Part shown: positions 22,508 to 34,500 of the stretch, piece after piece
Numbering within the stretch: position 1 is the first letter of the stretch
Layout of the letters: each line of letters opens with the position of its first letter
Assembly (NCBI GenBank): GCA_930367205.1
Contig: CAKNEZ010000002.1
Span: forward strand, 716,343 to 780,342
From: Acanthosoma haemorrhoidale
Taxonomy: Eukaryota; Arthropoda; Insecta; Hemiptera; Acanthosomatidae
Direction of reading: 5' to 3'
DNA: 64,000 nucleotides
The notes under the pieces: model-generated
Seen by the model: only the letters and a program-made list of their open reading frames with translations
The model's database searches: none
What the model was told of the DNA's origin: nothing
Position numbers and translations under genes: made by a program

Positions 22508-23295
22508 TAGAGGGTCTTTCATTAAGCGCTTTCTATCTTTAAATTTAAATAAAACAAAGTGTGTGTGAGATATCATCGAAATTTTTTATTCGTTTGAAAG
22601 GCCTATTGATGCCATTATGTATGGAATATAGCATCGTGCAAATGTCCGCCGCGGCTTCGCTGGGTGGCGCGCATCCAAAATGTCTAATTTTCCGATGGCA
22701 TGGGTTATGAGGTCCGTTGGCTTTGAGGACTGCTGTGATTTATGGCTTAAGAAAACCCCACAAGAAAAAGTCTAACGGGGTCAAAACACACGATCTCGGT
22801 GGCCAGTTCACCTCTGCGTGAGATGACCACACGTCGTTGTCTATGCTCGTTTACCTTCAGCTCCTGGGTCAGTTGAATTTTGTACGGGTGCAGGCCCAAG
22901 TCACGACGCAAAATTCGCCAAGTTGTGGATTGCGAAAGACCATGCGTTCTTGTGAGCGACATGAAATCGACTCCTTTGGATTCTCCTGCACACTCTCACG
23001 GACAGCGGCGATGTTGCGTTTCGCCGTCGTACGGATGTTGGTCGATTGTTTACTGAACCAGTGGACTCAAATTTATCCACCACGCTGCAAATAGTACCCT
23101 CGGTAGGACGGTTACGGCGACCGCGGAACGTTGCCCGAACAGAACACCCATATTGATAAAACAATTTTATCATTTTCACATGCTGTTGAACGCTATATTC
23201 GTCCATAGTGATTTGGCAAAACAGACTGAATAAATGACAGCCAATTCGACAGATGCAGCTTCAACAATATGGCCGCTATCAACTGTCAAAGTTTG
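22508..23295 (-). mobile_element. Internally deleted Tc1/mariner element with broken transposase
   Basis: The minus frame 23206-22901 encodes the N-terminal helix-turn-helix region (MDEYSVQQHVKMIKLFYQYG, then FESTGSVNNRPTS). The next frame (22962-22747) reads WRILRRDLGLHPYKIQLTQE and jumps to remnants of the third catalytic block and C-terminus (frame-broken forms of DFFLWGFLK and SRGGHL.D.IFH). The central catalytic region is gone. The ends, gggtctttcattaagcgctttc near 22512 and its imperfect counterpart near 23320-23295, look like diverged terminal repeats. The domain order matches the element at 37941-38790. Confidence 0.7.
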
Positions 23296-24097
23296 GAAGT
23301 TCCTATTGGAAGACGCTTTACATCGTTCGGATGTAGTACATCCTTATAGTTTTTTTCATGTTATAAAATGTACCATGAGTGTATCCAACGAGGCTTTAAC
23401 GAGAAAAAAAAGTAGCTATTGTGCTTACGCACGTCTTTTCTTAAGTCTAACGGACATTGGACATTGCTTACCAACTACGGGTATCCGGAACTGATGCTTG
23501 GCTTTCCCGTAAGGACTTTTACTGAGGAGACACCTTTTCCCTTACTTACCTGGGTACTCTTACCCCCGTGAAGGGTATAACTATGTTGAAGCCACAGATT
23601 TATTTTTACCTTGAAAACTTTGTTTAACGTGCTCATTGCACATTTAATTTATATTTCCTCTAGTTTAAGTTTGCGAATTTGCTTCTTAATTGTTTAAGAA
23701 AACAAAATGTTAAACCAGGCGTGTTGTTAAACTGTGAGCCCTAATCCCGGCCAAAATGTAAACATTGCAGGCTCGGCTTGCCCCCCTCTCTACACCGGGC
23801 TGTCTTATTCCATCTCTCGCCGATGTTACATCGGGTGAATCCGCTCGACATTTCTCTCTGCAGGCATAGTTCTCTATGTGAGTACGAACATTTTCACACA
23901 CAAACGGGGATTTGTCATCAAATGACCTACTGGCATTGAGCTTCAAGAAGACTGGTATTTCAATGTTTATTACTTTACGATCGAGGGATCTATAGTTTCG
24001 GGATTGTTAAATGGTAAATTTTGAACAATGTCGTTGCATCTAATTAAGCTCACGCTTACATTTAAATTCTTGCATATTGTTGTTATGGATGTATAAT
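23296..24097. other. No gene recognised
   Basis: A 78-codon minus frame at 23946-23710 has no recognisable homology. Otherwise AT-rich sequence. Confidence 0.4.
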
Positions 24098-24230
24098 TTA
24101 GTTATTTATTCATTATAAAGTTATTTATTCATTATAAATTTATTTATTCATTATAAATTTATTTATTCATTATAAATTTATTTATTCATTATAGGTTTAT
24201 TTATTCATTATAAATAAATTTATTTATTAT
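24098..24230. repeat. Tandem repeat, ~19-bp unit, about 6 copies
   Basis: The unit atttatttattcattataa repeats about six times with minor variants (agtt at the start of early units, gg in a late one), ending in a degenerate TTTATTTATT run. Confidence 0.9.
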
Positions 24231-25734
24231 TATTGCTTAAGCGAGTGTGAAATTGTTGATTCCGCTAGTGTGAACAAATATTATGTTAAAAATTATTGAA
24301 TTAATTTGTTATTTCTACTATTTCAAGGCAAGCTTGCTCATAGATATTAATTCGTTTCCAGTTAAAATTTTGTTTAACTTTGCTATTTATTTTGAATATA
24401 TATCAATTGTTAAGATTACATGTTTATTCTTTTATAATAATTCTTAAATACCCAGTTGCAATTTTGAGCCACATATTTTCTACGCTAGTAAGGAGGAAAG
24501 GTTCTACTGAACCTCTCAGGCTGCGTAAACAACTATATACATTCAAAGTAAAGGTTGAATGAACATAACCACGCATATCAACGACGTTTGATGTGGATAA
24601 GGAGGATTTTTGGATAGGGTAGGATAAAAGTTCAAAGTCCCAGGCTCCAGGACTCCGAAGGAGGAACGAAACGAAGGAGGAGGTAGTTTTGGATTTGGGA
24701 GTTTATTATGGGAGTATTCCAGGATTTCAACTGGGCTCAGAAATATGAGAACGGTGGACTTTTTGGGTGTCAGAAACCGCAGCACACCCTCCAGAGTTAG
24801 TGGTTCTTCCCCCCTCCCTGTTGGTGCTTAGCCTTGAATACATGCAAAATGGAATTTTGAATAAGAAATAGATTTGCTATGCAACATTTCTGCGATAGTG
24901 AGTGACACAAATAATGTGCTCATCGGTTGTGGCTTTTAGAAAACCCTGGGTGCTAAAAGGGACGAAGTGATTGGCAAAGAATAATAGACAGGCTTGGCCA
25001 GTCCAATCAGGATGGTTTGCTGGGTAAGTCTGACCCGGGAGTCTAAGGAATCTGTCAGTAGTTCCGTTTTAGTATTAAATGCATAATAATGTAGTAATTT
25101 TCCAAGTCAAATAGTTGCTTTTATGTTGCTAAAATATTTACGAGATAATATTAGATGTAAGGGAGTAAATGAGATTAATATATTCAGAGAGGCTGAAGAC
25201 TCTGTAATTACCATAACCTCTCCAGCTGGAGGTAATGCTGTAACAGCCTATTATAATAAAACGTAATTATAAACAAAGTGGATCGATTTACAACGCACAT
25301 TATATTACAATATATTAATTTATGTGGAGGTAGAGTGCAACAACTATCCCAGTGGCCTAGAGACAGATTACACACTAACCTGAATAACTAGATTCACCTC
25401 TCGCCTTGTCGGCGAGTATTACGATAATTTATTATGGGGCATTGCTAATAATTATAATACATATGATGTAATATAGTATTTTAGTTTTAATGTTTATCGG
25501 TGAACGTGAAAAAACACACGCCCGAGATCCGAACCCGGGTTATTTTCTGTATGTGAAAATTGTTACCTCTGGAATAAATTATAAGTAGATATGTATTGCT
25601 ACTTATGGTAAAACATGAAATATGAAATGAATACATGGTAGACAACTTCAGCATTGAAGAGCCTAATTTAAAACAAAGAAATCATCAAAACCTGCAGGTA
25701 AACCTTTATCCAGTTTCAGGTATACTCTGTCTTA
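24231..25734. other. AT-rich stretch without recognised genes
   Basis: The minus frame 24785-24543 is proline-rich without homology. A tRNA-like B-box resemblance at 25521-25541 (minus) is too short to call. Confidence 0.4.
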
Positions 25735-27185
25735 TCAATTGTGGTTTAAATATAACCACTATTGGCAACTAAAGCCTACCCATATCCACCCAACTGACTG
25801 AAGTGATTTTTCAAAGACCAGATAGGTAGTAGAAATAATATTAAATTGAAGTATCACAGGTATAAAAATATCTATATTAATTATTATTTAAGAAAACCAT
25901 AAAACCTATGGTCTGATAAACTGGACAGTGACCCAATTCAAATCTAAACCATAATTATACATACTTAATCCTTCGGTTTATAGAACTGTCACAAGGTAGG
26001 GGTATGATTTCATAATCAATTGTAAAGATAGAAGAACGTTTTGTGAGAAGTAATATATGAGGAGTTGTGATGATCCTGAAAGCAGAAATCTGAAAATAAA
26101 GAGGGTTCTATAACAGCCTGAATGAAAGTATGGGTTTTTTTTTTGTGCGTTTTTTATGCGCTGGTTCATTCGATGGAGTATACGACTATTTCAGATGATA
26201 AACACATCAAACTGGTGGATATCAGTAAGACAAATTTTTGATTAATGTACTATAATGTAATATGGGTATTCAAAATTCAAATTCAAATAAATTAATTTAA
26301 ATATTATTCTGGGGGCTAATAGGCTATGAATATAGTACACAACAAACCAACAACTTCTTATGAATACAATCTTCTTTGGAGATGATCTAAATTTAGGTTT
26401 TATAATTGTAATTAAAGGAAAATTGTATTTATCATATCAAATTAATGTCTTTCTAGATGTGGAATTATGAAAAAAGGAGAAGAATACTGATTTGAAGGAA
26501 CAGTTGAATAACTGGAACAATCATTAGTCAAGAAGAAAAATTAATACACAGAGAAAACGTGAAAGAAAAACCTAAATAGTCAAAAATAAATTATCATACA
26601 TATTGAAATATAGTTATATAAACAAATTGAAGGGATATGTATGCATATGTATGGTTTAGATGAGAATTGGGTCACTACCCAGTTTATCAGACCAGAAACC
26701 TACGGAAACATGGTTTTCTTAAACAATAATTAATATAGATATTTTTCACCTGTATTAATTTATTTCATTACATTTCTTCTACCTCTCTCTGGTTTCTGAA
26801 AATCACTTGAGTTCATGCTTGGAACGCCGGTTGTGGGTAGGCTTAGTATGCATGTAACGCGCAGTTGCCGACAGTGCTTTTATTTAAACTACAGTTAATT
26901 ATATAAATAATTAATTAATAAAAAATTAAATTTAAGTAAGAAGTTTATTGTTGGTTCGTTATATACTAGATTCGTGGGATATTAGCCCCCAGAATAAATA
27001 TAGGAAATACATTTATTTGAATTTGAATTTTGAATGTCCATATTACATTAATAAAACATTTTCCTTACTGATTTCCAGTTTGATGTGTTTAGCGCCTGAA
27101 ATAGTCGTATGAACCAGCGCATAAAAAACGCATCAAAAACAAAAACTATACTTTCATTCCGGTTATTATTGAGAACCTCTTCCCT
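25735..27185. repeat. Compound inverted repeat: element interrupted by its own inverted copy
   Basis: Block X (about 25738-25975) reappears inverted at about 26640-26905, for example ctggacagtgacccaatt against aattgggtcactacccag. Block Y (about 26110-26345) reappears inverted at about 26945-27175, for example tattctgggggctaat against attagcccccagaata. The order is X, Y, X-inverted, Y-inverted. That is what results if an element X...Y-inverted received an inverted copy of itself in the middle. Arms are diverged and carry small gaps. No coding capacity seen. Confidence 0.7.
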
Positions 27186-28090
27186 CATTCATTATTGGTT
27201 TCAGAATTCCACACCCTATATCCTTCTCATACATCGGGGACTCCCCTTAGTGAAAGGCACTCATCAGCCCTAAATAATTTTCCTTTATTTTTCCCACATC
27301 CTATATTTCCAGTTGAGAGCTAAGGAAAAAAAAAAATCTCACTTAATAATTAATTATTATAGCCTTATAATTTATTGACACAAGAACAGAAAAAAAAGAA
27401 ACTTTAACGAAATATATTGAACAAATTCGAATTTGCCGCCAAGGTATATGGTAGGTATGGTGACTAATAAATATTCCATAGTTTTCTTTGGGACACAAAC
27501 TGAATTTTTTGTCTAGCATACTTAGGTTGATGGTAGATTGCGCAAATAGTTTGTTAGCTCTCGATTGACACAATTTTCGTAGTCCATTCATAACACAGTC
27601 CAAACATTTCTGTTACTGTACTTAAAAATATATTTTGCCAATATACCTAATTAACAGTTGTCATGGTTAAGCCAGTCTGGAGTTAGTACCTTTCCATGGT
27701 GTGGTTATGATGGAGTAGAACACTAACAGCAATAAGCTAGGTTTAAGGAAATCGTGTTTGACCTGATTATTTTGACAAATACATCGTGAATAATTAACCA
27801 GGCTATTATGACAACCTTATTTATAGTTGTTTACTCCTACTTGAGGTCTAGGCAATTAACCTCTTTCATTGAAGCTATCGCACACATATCGATACGGCAT
27901 GAGGTCGATAGAGACAGACAGACTTCGATCCGACAAGCACACGCTATGCTGACTGGGTCAATGTGGCACATGCTGTATCCGAGGATCAATGTGGCACATG
28001 CCATATCCGAGGATCAATGAAGAAAACCCCCCCATCATTCTGCATCCTAAAACCGCGACAGTAACGAGTGGGATACCGACAGACCTGGCA
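27186..28090. other. AT-rich; 28-bp tandem duplication at 27958-28013
   Basis: Two adjacent 28-base units (tcaatgtggcacatgc..tatccgagga) lie at 27958-28013. A minus frame at 27603-27343 has no recognised homology. Confidence 0.45.
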
Positions 28091-28334
28091 AGTTTTATAA
28101 TGCCAAGAACAAGTAGAAGGGTCCTGAGCAGAACTGTATACCTGCCTTGTGACTTCATGGTTGTTACTGATGGTTCCTGTTATTTTTAAGTAAGAAACCG
28201 CACCCCTTCAAGATATCCCTACTTCCCAGAATCCTATCCTTTTCTTATACGTATATGTCTCAGCTTTAGTCCCAGACCACACTCGTCCCTAGACATTCTA
28301 CCCAGTATGTAGTAACGTAACTCTTAATATTAGT
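28091..28334 (+). mobile_element. Family B MITE, B1, right-truncated
   Basis: Starts AGTTTTATAATG and matches the family consensus (agaacaagtagaaggg, gtatacctgcc, tatccttttcttata, acccagtatgtagtaacg) until about 28334, where it leaves the consensus. The right terminal repeat is missing. Confidence 0.75.
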
Positions 28335-28560
28335 TCATAATATGTTGTCATGATCGAACAAAATAAAAAGTTATTTTCTCCAAATATGAGCCATGAATAA
28401 TGTGACAGTGATGCTACAATGAAATGCAACGCTAAATGACCAGATAGTTTTCCAAATAACAGGCCCTTAAGTACCTATCTACAAATTGTAATTTGTAATT
28501 AGTAAACATTTCAGGCGACGAGCTAAGAACAACATAACTCATTCACGTAACATGGAATTA

Positions 28561-28826
28561 TATATCTGTACCTCGGAGGGATACAACACTATGCCATTTT
28601 TTTGTCCAATTGAAAAAAAAACCGTAAAAAAGGTTTTTTTTCATTTTATAACAACTGCATGATGTAAATAACAATAAATAGAATGTTCTGGTAAAATATT
28701 GTTTCAACATCTCAATAAATAGCTGTGCCAATACAAACACTTTTTGTTGAAAAAAAGTTTAAAACTCCTCTCCTGTAAAGTTATGAAAATGGACATAGTG
28801 TTGTATCCCTCCGAGGTACAGATATA
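28561..28826. mobile_element. MITE with perfect 33-bp terminal inverted repeats
   Basis: The 33 bases at 28561-28593 (tatatctgtacctcggaggg followed by atacaacactatg) are exactly the reverse complement of 28794-28826. Between them are about 200 AT-rich bases without coding capacity. Ends lie in TA-rich sequence, compatible with a TA target duplication, so a Tc1/mariner-type MITE is a reasonable guess. The perfect arms suggest recent movement or selection on hairpin symmetry. Confidence 0.85.
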
Positions 28827-29105
28827 TAAAGAGGCATTATAACTAATTATGCATAAAATGACACTTTATGTTGTCATGACTAAATAAATATAGTTTTCCC
28901 CTAATTATATTTATTTAAGTATTTTTTTAATAGCATTTATGTATTTTTATTTGCTTGCAAGTCCAGAAGAAGGCAAAATTGGCGATACTTCCAGATCTTT
29001 AACAACAAATTAAAGTTTTAAGAGAGTTTTAAGAGTTTTAAGAGAACAAAGAGAGTTTTAAGACATATTCTTCCCTTCAATACTGCCATATCAATCATGG
29101 TTTAG

Positions 29106-29400
29106 GACTCATTGTAGAGTTTTTCGACCCTTGTAAAAAGGGTAGCAGACCCATCCCTCAACAAGCCGTGGTCTGCTGCAACAGATGCGGACATAGGCAG
29201 TTAGACGGCTGATAGTTGAAGTTTCACTTCGAACACCGCTCCCATTGACGGAGGACATACTTTGACGAAGAATAAAAGTGACTTGATGAATTGAAAAGTA
29301 ACTGTTTCGCTTTCTCATATTAAAATGCTTTCTCTGTCTCTTTAAGAGGCCGCTTGCAAGAGTCTGGAATAATTTCTGTAGACCTGAAGCTATGATAGAC
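29106..29400 (-). repeat. Dispersed repeat D, copy 1
   Basis: The segment is repeated in inverted orientation at 48264-48545 (for example gcggcctcttaaagagacag; ggtcgaaaaactctacaatg). On the minus strand most of it is open (ORF 29435-29109) with basic, serine-rich translation and no recognised motif. It ends a few bases from family B element B2. Confidence 0.75.
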
Positions 29401-29408
29401 TTGTCGTT

Positions 29409-29755
29409 AGTTTTATAATGCTTGCTTATATACAATATTTATAATCATGCTAAGAACAAGTAGAAGGGGCTTGAGCAGAACTGTATACCCACCTCGTGAC
29501 TTCATAGAAGTCACTGATGGTTCCCTGTTATTTTTTAAGTAAGCAACCGCACCCCTCCAAGACCTCCCTACTTCTCAGAATCTTATCCTTTTCTTATACA
29601 TATATGTCTCAGCTTTACCCCCTAGACATTCCACCCAGTATGTAGTAACGTAACTCTTAATATTTGTATATACCAGTGTTTTGCTTTTACTTCATAAAAA
29701 AGCTTTTCTCTCTTTTTTTTTTTTTAAAACTCTCTTTTACAAAGATTATTTAACT
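29409..29755 (+). mobile_element. Family B MITE, B2, target duplication GTT
   Basis: Begins AGTTTTATAATG at 29409 and ends GATTATTTAACT at 29755, the reverse complement with a few mismatches. GTT precedes (29406-29408) and follows (29756-29758). Contains the family body, including an AATAAA-like stretch near the right end, here altered. Confidence 0.82.
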
Positions 29756-29857
29756 GTTGATTAATATTAGTTGACCATAATTTCTCCAATGTTTAAATAC
29801 TGTATTTAGTTTAAATCAATTATACACTAAATTGTATGTTTGTATACATACAAACAA

Positions 29858-30276
29858 GGGGGGTAAATGGGTAGGGTAATGGAAAGACTAGAGAGGGAGA
29901 CAGGTGCGGGGGTCTCCTTTACTCGTAGCGGAGGAATCAAGCAATAGTGCCCTACTCACTGCTTGTGAACTCCCAGTCTGACCTATCCCTACCAACGCCT
30001 ACTGTCACCTCCACGTGGTACCCCCTGGGGAGTCCGATGGACTCGCGGACGACAGAGGCGGGATCTCCCCATGAAATCCAGGTGGAGATCTCCTTAACAC
30101 CCAAGCCAAGTGTAGAGGAGCTCGAGCTGTGGCTGAATGGCAGGGGGTGTATAAAAATGCACTGTCTTTAATCGACCCCCTTGGGGCACCAGGCGCACCC
30201 CATTGTATTAAATGCCCTCTGCAGGGAGAGGGGGCAGTACCTGCAGAGTAACTTCCCCCGCTTTCGTGGGAACAAA
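29858..30276 (+). promoter_or_regulatory. LINE copy 2 5' UTR, presumed internal promoter
   Basis: Nearly identical to the copy 1 leader. It begins GGGGGGTAAATGGGTAGGG. In LINEs of this kind transcription starts at the first base of the element from a promoter inside the leader; no specific promoter motif was verified here. The final 90 bases contain paired GC-rich arms (gccctctgcagggagagggg). Confidence 0.5.
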
Positions 30277-31551
30277 ATGAGTAAAAGTAATAATAAAAAT
30301 AATAATGAAGACATGGAGGAGCTGGTCAGCATGATCAGCGGAGAGGACTCAGCCCAGGGGCCTTCAATGGACCTTGGCGCTGAGGTAGTGGACGATGAAG
30401 CCTCTATGAGCTCGCTTGCGACGCTTGTAGAGGAGGCAAGTGGACTGGTAATGGAGCCAGAAAGCTTGGCGCCTGGTAGGGACGCTGCATCCAAGGATGC
30501 AGGCGAGACCTCCAAGCACAAGTTCTCTGGAGCCCAGAGGAAGAAGTGGAGGAGGGCAATGTTGGCTGGAGGGCCACCTGAGGATCCGGCCGGACGTCCA
30601 GGACCTTCGGGGTCCGGGAATATGGCAGGGTCTGGGTGCGCTCCAGAGAAAAGGATTAGGTCCTCACCCGGTACCTCTGCGCCTACGGCAAAGAGGCATA
30701 GGGGTGGGGATACTAGCATTGCATCCTACGCGATTGCTGCCGGAGGAAGCAGGGTGGCGATTATCCCTAGTGGATATCCGTCCACTCAGCTGACGAAGGA
30801 GAATTGCGAGGAGATGAAGGGCCAGCTGATGAAATTTGTCGATCAGCTGGAAGAAGAGAAAGGGACACAGGCTGAATTCAGCGGAATTTACCCACATGTG
30901 GGAGCCTGTGTCATAATCTGCGACAACCAGGAGACCAAGGACTGGTTGTCGATTATAGTACCCAATTTTAACATGAGTGGGGATCTGGAGCTCCGCGTAG
31001 GAAAGGTGGAGGAGCTTCATAAAACCGTGAAGGTAGGAACCTTCATTACAGGAGAAATGCCTCTGGAAGGTTATTTCATGAAGAGGATCAGGACCCAAAA
31101 CTCTAGGGTACCTGATATTGGATTATGGAGACTCCTGGGCACCAAGGTGGAGAAGCATGGCTTCTTTGCGATCCTGTCTGCCCCAGAGACTAGCATGGAA
31201 TACCTTGAGAAGCGGAAGCTTAAGCTGAACTATGGGTTCACTAAGGTCGCTCTCAGGGTATTGGGTAAGAAGAAGCCGCTGAAAGCAGTACAGGAGAGGA
31301 AGGCGGCTGATAAGGTGGAGGAGGCAAGGAGCGATCCCGAGGTGGAGGAGTCGAAGGGGATCGCTACGACGAATTTGCCAACTCCAAAGGATGGCCCCAA
31401 GGCGATGACTATGGCGGCTGCGGGGGGTGGCCCCGTGGCGGGGGCTGGGGGGCGCGCTGGGTCTGGGCCCTCTGTGATGGGGAGGCCAGGGTTTGGCGCT
31501 GTCTCCCGGCGTCCGCCTCGGGGTGGCCCTCCGGGGGCCGGCGGGCACTGA
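30277..31551 (+). CDS. LINE copy 2 ORF1 (RNA-binding gag-like protein)
   Basis: 424 residues from the ATG at 30277. The frame is open upstream to a TTG at 30181, but copy 1 supports the ATG start. Residues 1-150 are acidic then basic low complexity (NNKNNNEDMEEL, AQRKKWRRAM, PEKRIRSSPG). Residues about 158-335 form a DUF4780-like domain: VAIIPSGYPSTQLTKENCEE, GACVIICDNQETKDWLSIIV, GYFMKRIRTQN, LKLNYGFTKVALRVL (family name from memory). The C-terminus is rich in Gly, Pro and Arg. It likely coats element RNA in a ribonucleoprotein. No CCHC knuckle. The stop codon lies two bases before the ORF2 ATG. Confidence 0.9.
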   Translation: MSKSNNKNNNEDMEELVSMISGEDSAQGPSMDLGAEVVDDEASMSSLATLVEEASGLVMEPESLAPGRDAASKDAGETSKHKFSGAQRKKWRRAMLAGGPPEDPAGRPGPSGSGNMAGSGCAPEKRIRSSPGTSAPTAKRHRGGDTSIASYAIAAGGSRVAIIPSGYPSTQLTKENCEEMKGQLMKFVDQLEEEKGTQAEFSGIYPHVGACVIICDNQETKDWLSIIVPNFNMSGDLELRVGKVEELHKTVKVGTFITGEMPLEGYFMKRIRTQNSRVPDIGLWRLLGTKVEKHGFFAILSAPETSMEYLEKRKLKLNYGFTKVALRVLGKKKPLKAVQERKAADKVEEARSDPEVEESKGIATTNLPTPKDGPKAMTMAAAGGGPVAGAGGRAGSGPSVMGRPGFGAVSRRPPRGGPPGAGGH

Positions 31552-31553
31552 TC

Positions 31554-34500
31554 ATGGTGGTAAGGCTGCTGCAAATTAATCTGCACCACTGTATTGCAGC
31601 ATGTGGTGTTCTGCAGCAGTATGTGAGAGGTAAGGATATTGATATCATTCTAATACAAGAACCTTACCTGTATAAGGGCAGGATGGGGGGGCTGGCGATG
31701 CGTGGGTATGAGATTATTTCTGTACCCACGCGTGCCAGAGCCTGTATCCTGCATAAGAGCAGTCTTAAAATGCTGCCTCTATGGCAATATTGTTCTAGAG
31801 ATTTAGCAGCAGCTCAAATGGCCCTTAACGAGGGAAATCAAGGTGGGAGGTTGACGATTGCATCTGTCTACCTCCCATATGAAGAAGAAGTCCCGACCGA
31901 GGCACTTAGTAAGCTAACGGAAGGGACTGGCCTAAGGGGCGAGCTTATAGCATCGCTTGACGCGAACGCTCACCATCAGCTCTGGGGGAGCAAGAACAAC
32001 AACCAGAGAGGTGAGTGTTTAGTAGAGTACATAACTAGTAATGACCTAGACATTCTAAACAGAGGCAATATTGCCACTTTTAACAATAGAATCAGATCTG
32101 AGGTCATTGACATAACCCTTAGCACACGCACTATAAGCCTAAGGGTTAAAAGCTGGCACGTCTCTGAAGAAGAGTCATGCTCAGATCATAGATACATTAG
32201 ATTTGATCTAAGTGGTAACATCACGTCCGAAGCTGTGTATAGGAATCCCAAACTTACAAACTGGGAAACCTACTATACACAGCTTGAGGAGGAGGTCAAA
32301 TGCTGTCCTAGAGTGGTGAGTAGCAACTGGCATTTGGAACATTTAAACTCAACATTGACTGAGGCAATAATTAAGTCATACACTGATAATAACACTGTAT
32401 GTAATGTTAGATCCAACAGGAACTGTCCCTGGTGGAACAATAAACTTGGCAAGTTAAGAGCTCTTACACGTAAACTCTTTAACGCGGCCAAAAGATCAGG
32501 CAGATGGGACACTTATAAACGTGCACTCACTGATTATAACAAAGAAGTCAGAAAGGCTAAAAGAAGGGCGTGGAAGAAATTTTGTAGCGAAATAAACGAT
32601 ACAACTTCCATGTTTAGAGTAAATAGGATCTTATCCAAGCAGTCTGACAGGGGAGTATTGGGCTCCGTCAGGGTGGGAGGGGGCTATACGGATTCTGAGG
32701 AGGGAACCCTCGGTGCCCTGGCGCGCGCGCATTTTCCTGGCTGCGGACTGATGGATACGATTAATAATGACCCTACCAACTGTGAACACACTGGTTGCAA
32801 GGGTAACTGGGCAGAAGCAAATAAAATTGTCAATTCTGCAAGAGTGGAGTGGGCAATCAATTCTTTTGCTCCCTTCAAATCACCTGGTACTGATGGGATT
32901 TTCCCAGCCTTGCTACAAAAAGGCCTACCAGTAATTAGGCCCCTTATACTTACCTTGTTAAAGGGAAGCTTGGCACTGAGCTATATTCCAGTAAGCTGGA
33001 GGATGGCAAAAGTGTGTTACATACCAAAACCTGGGAAAGAGTCCTATGACGAACCCAAGTCTTACAGACCAATATGTCTGACTTCTTTTTTGATGAAGAC
33101 CTTGGAAAAGGTCATAGACAGACATATTAGGGATGGAATACTGGTAGAACGACCGCTCCATAGCGCTCAATTCGCTTACCAGGCAGGAAAATCATGTGAA
33201 ATTGCTCTCCACCACCTGGTTTCCAGGATTGAGAGATCCCTAGTTCACAAAGAAATAATGGTAGGCATCTTTGTTGATATAGAAGGTGCCTTTGATCGCA
33301 CACCCTATAACACTATGGCATCGGCCTTAGAAAGAAAGGGGATTAGTTCCTTAGCCTCTAGCTGGATAAACACCATGCTAGAGAATAGGATTTTACAATC
33401 ACAATTGGGACAAACCAAACTGTGGATGAAGCCAGTAGGAGGATGTCCACAGGGAGGGGTGTTATCTCCATTACTGTGGTGTTTGGTCGTTGACTCATTG
33501 TTAACAAACCTAAACTCTGCAGGGTTCTACGCACAGGGATATGCTGATGACATTGCTGTGCTCATAGGGGGCAAGTTCTCAGAAACCATTTCTGAGTTGC
33601 TTTCCGCATCGATGGATCTTTTGAGGGATTGGTGTGAAAAGAATGGTTTAGGAATCAATCCCCAGAAGATAAATCTCTGTATCTTCACTAACAAAAGAAA
33701 TGCTATAGTTAGACCACCCTATATAGGGGGGACACAGGTAAGCATTTGTAGTGAGGTAAAGCATCTAGGGGTTACTCTGGATAGTAAATTGGACTGGTCC
33801 AAACACATCAGGAATACTACTATGAAGGCACTTCGATGCCTCTATGCATGTAAAAGGGCTGTGGGTAGGACCTGGGGACTACAACCCAGAATGTTATTCT
33901 GGCTATATACCGCAGCAGTGAGACCAATGGTGCTCTATGCCTCTATGGTGTGGTGGCACAGAGGTAGCATTAGTAAAAATAAAACTTTGCTTGGCAAATT
34001 ACAGAGGCTCTCATGTCTCATGATTACTGGTGCCATGAGTACAACTCCTACTGCTGCAATGGAAGTCTTATTGAACTTGAATCCACTGCACATAGAAGTA
34101 GAAGCGCAAGCCTTGAACGTGGCTTACAGACTTGCGAAATCAGGAACAAGATCCAAAGTCATGACTCACATGGGGCATGGGAACTTGTTCAGAAGAATTG
34201 ATGAGGACGAGGTGCTGTCAATGCACTCTGACCTACAAGTTAAGAAACACACAGACGTATTATACTGTGCGGTAAACACAAAGACCAAACCACATAAACT
34301 GTGTAATGGGATTAATTGCTATACAGACGGCTCACTAACAGAAAACGGATCAGGGGCCGGCATATGGAGGAAAGATAAACCAGAATCTGGGATTTCTATT
34401 CCTTTAGGTAGACACACCTCGGTCTTTCAGGCCGAAGTGATGGCGATCAATGTCTGTACCCAAACCTTAATTGGGGAGGGTGTAAGAAACAGACTGATCA

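Noticed and set aside
25521..25541. tRNA-like or SINE B box on the minus strand
   Set aside because: Only a partial match (GGTTCGGATCT) with no A box, cloverleaf or repeat body around it.
29947..30171. Conserved 74-codon frame in the LINE leader (also 10920-11144)
   Set aside because: Non-ATG start, and conservation is no higher than that of the surrounding nearly identical leader DNA.
30181..30276. 32-residue N-terminal extension of LINE ORF1
   Set aside because: It begins at TTG; the ATG at 30277 corresponds to the ATG used in copy 1.
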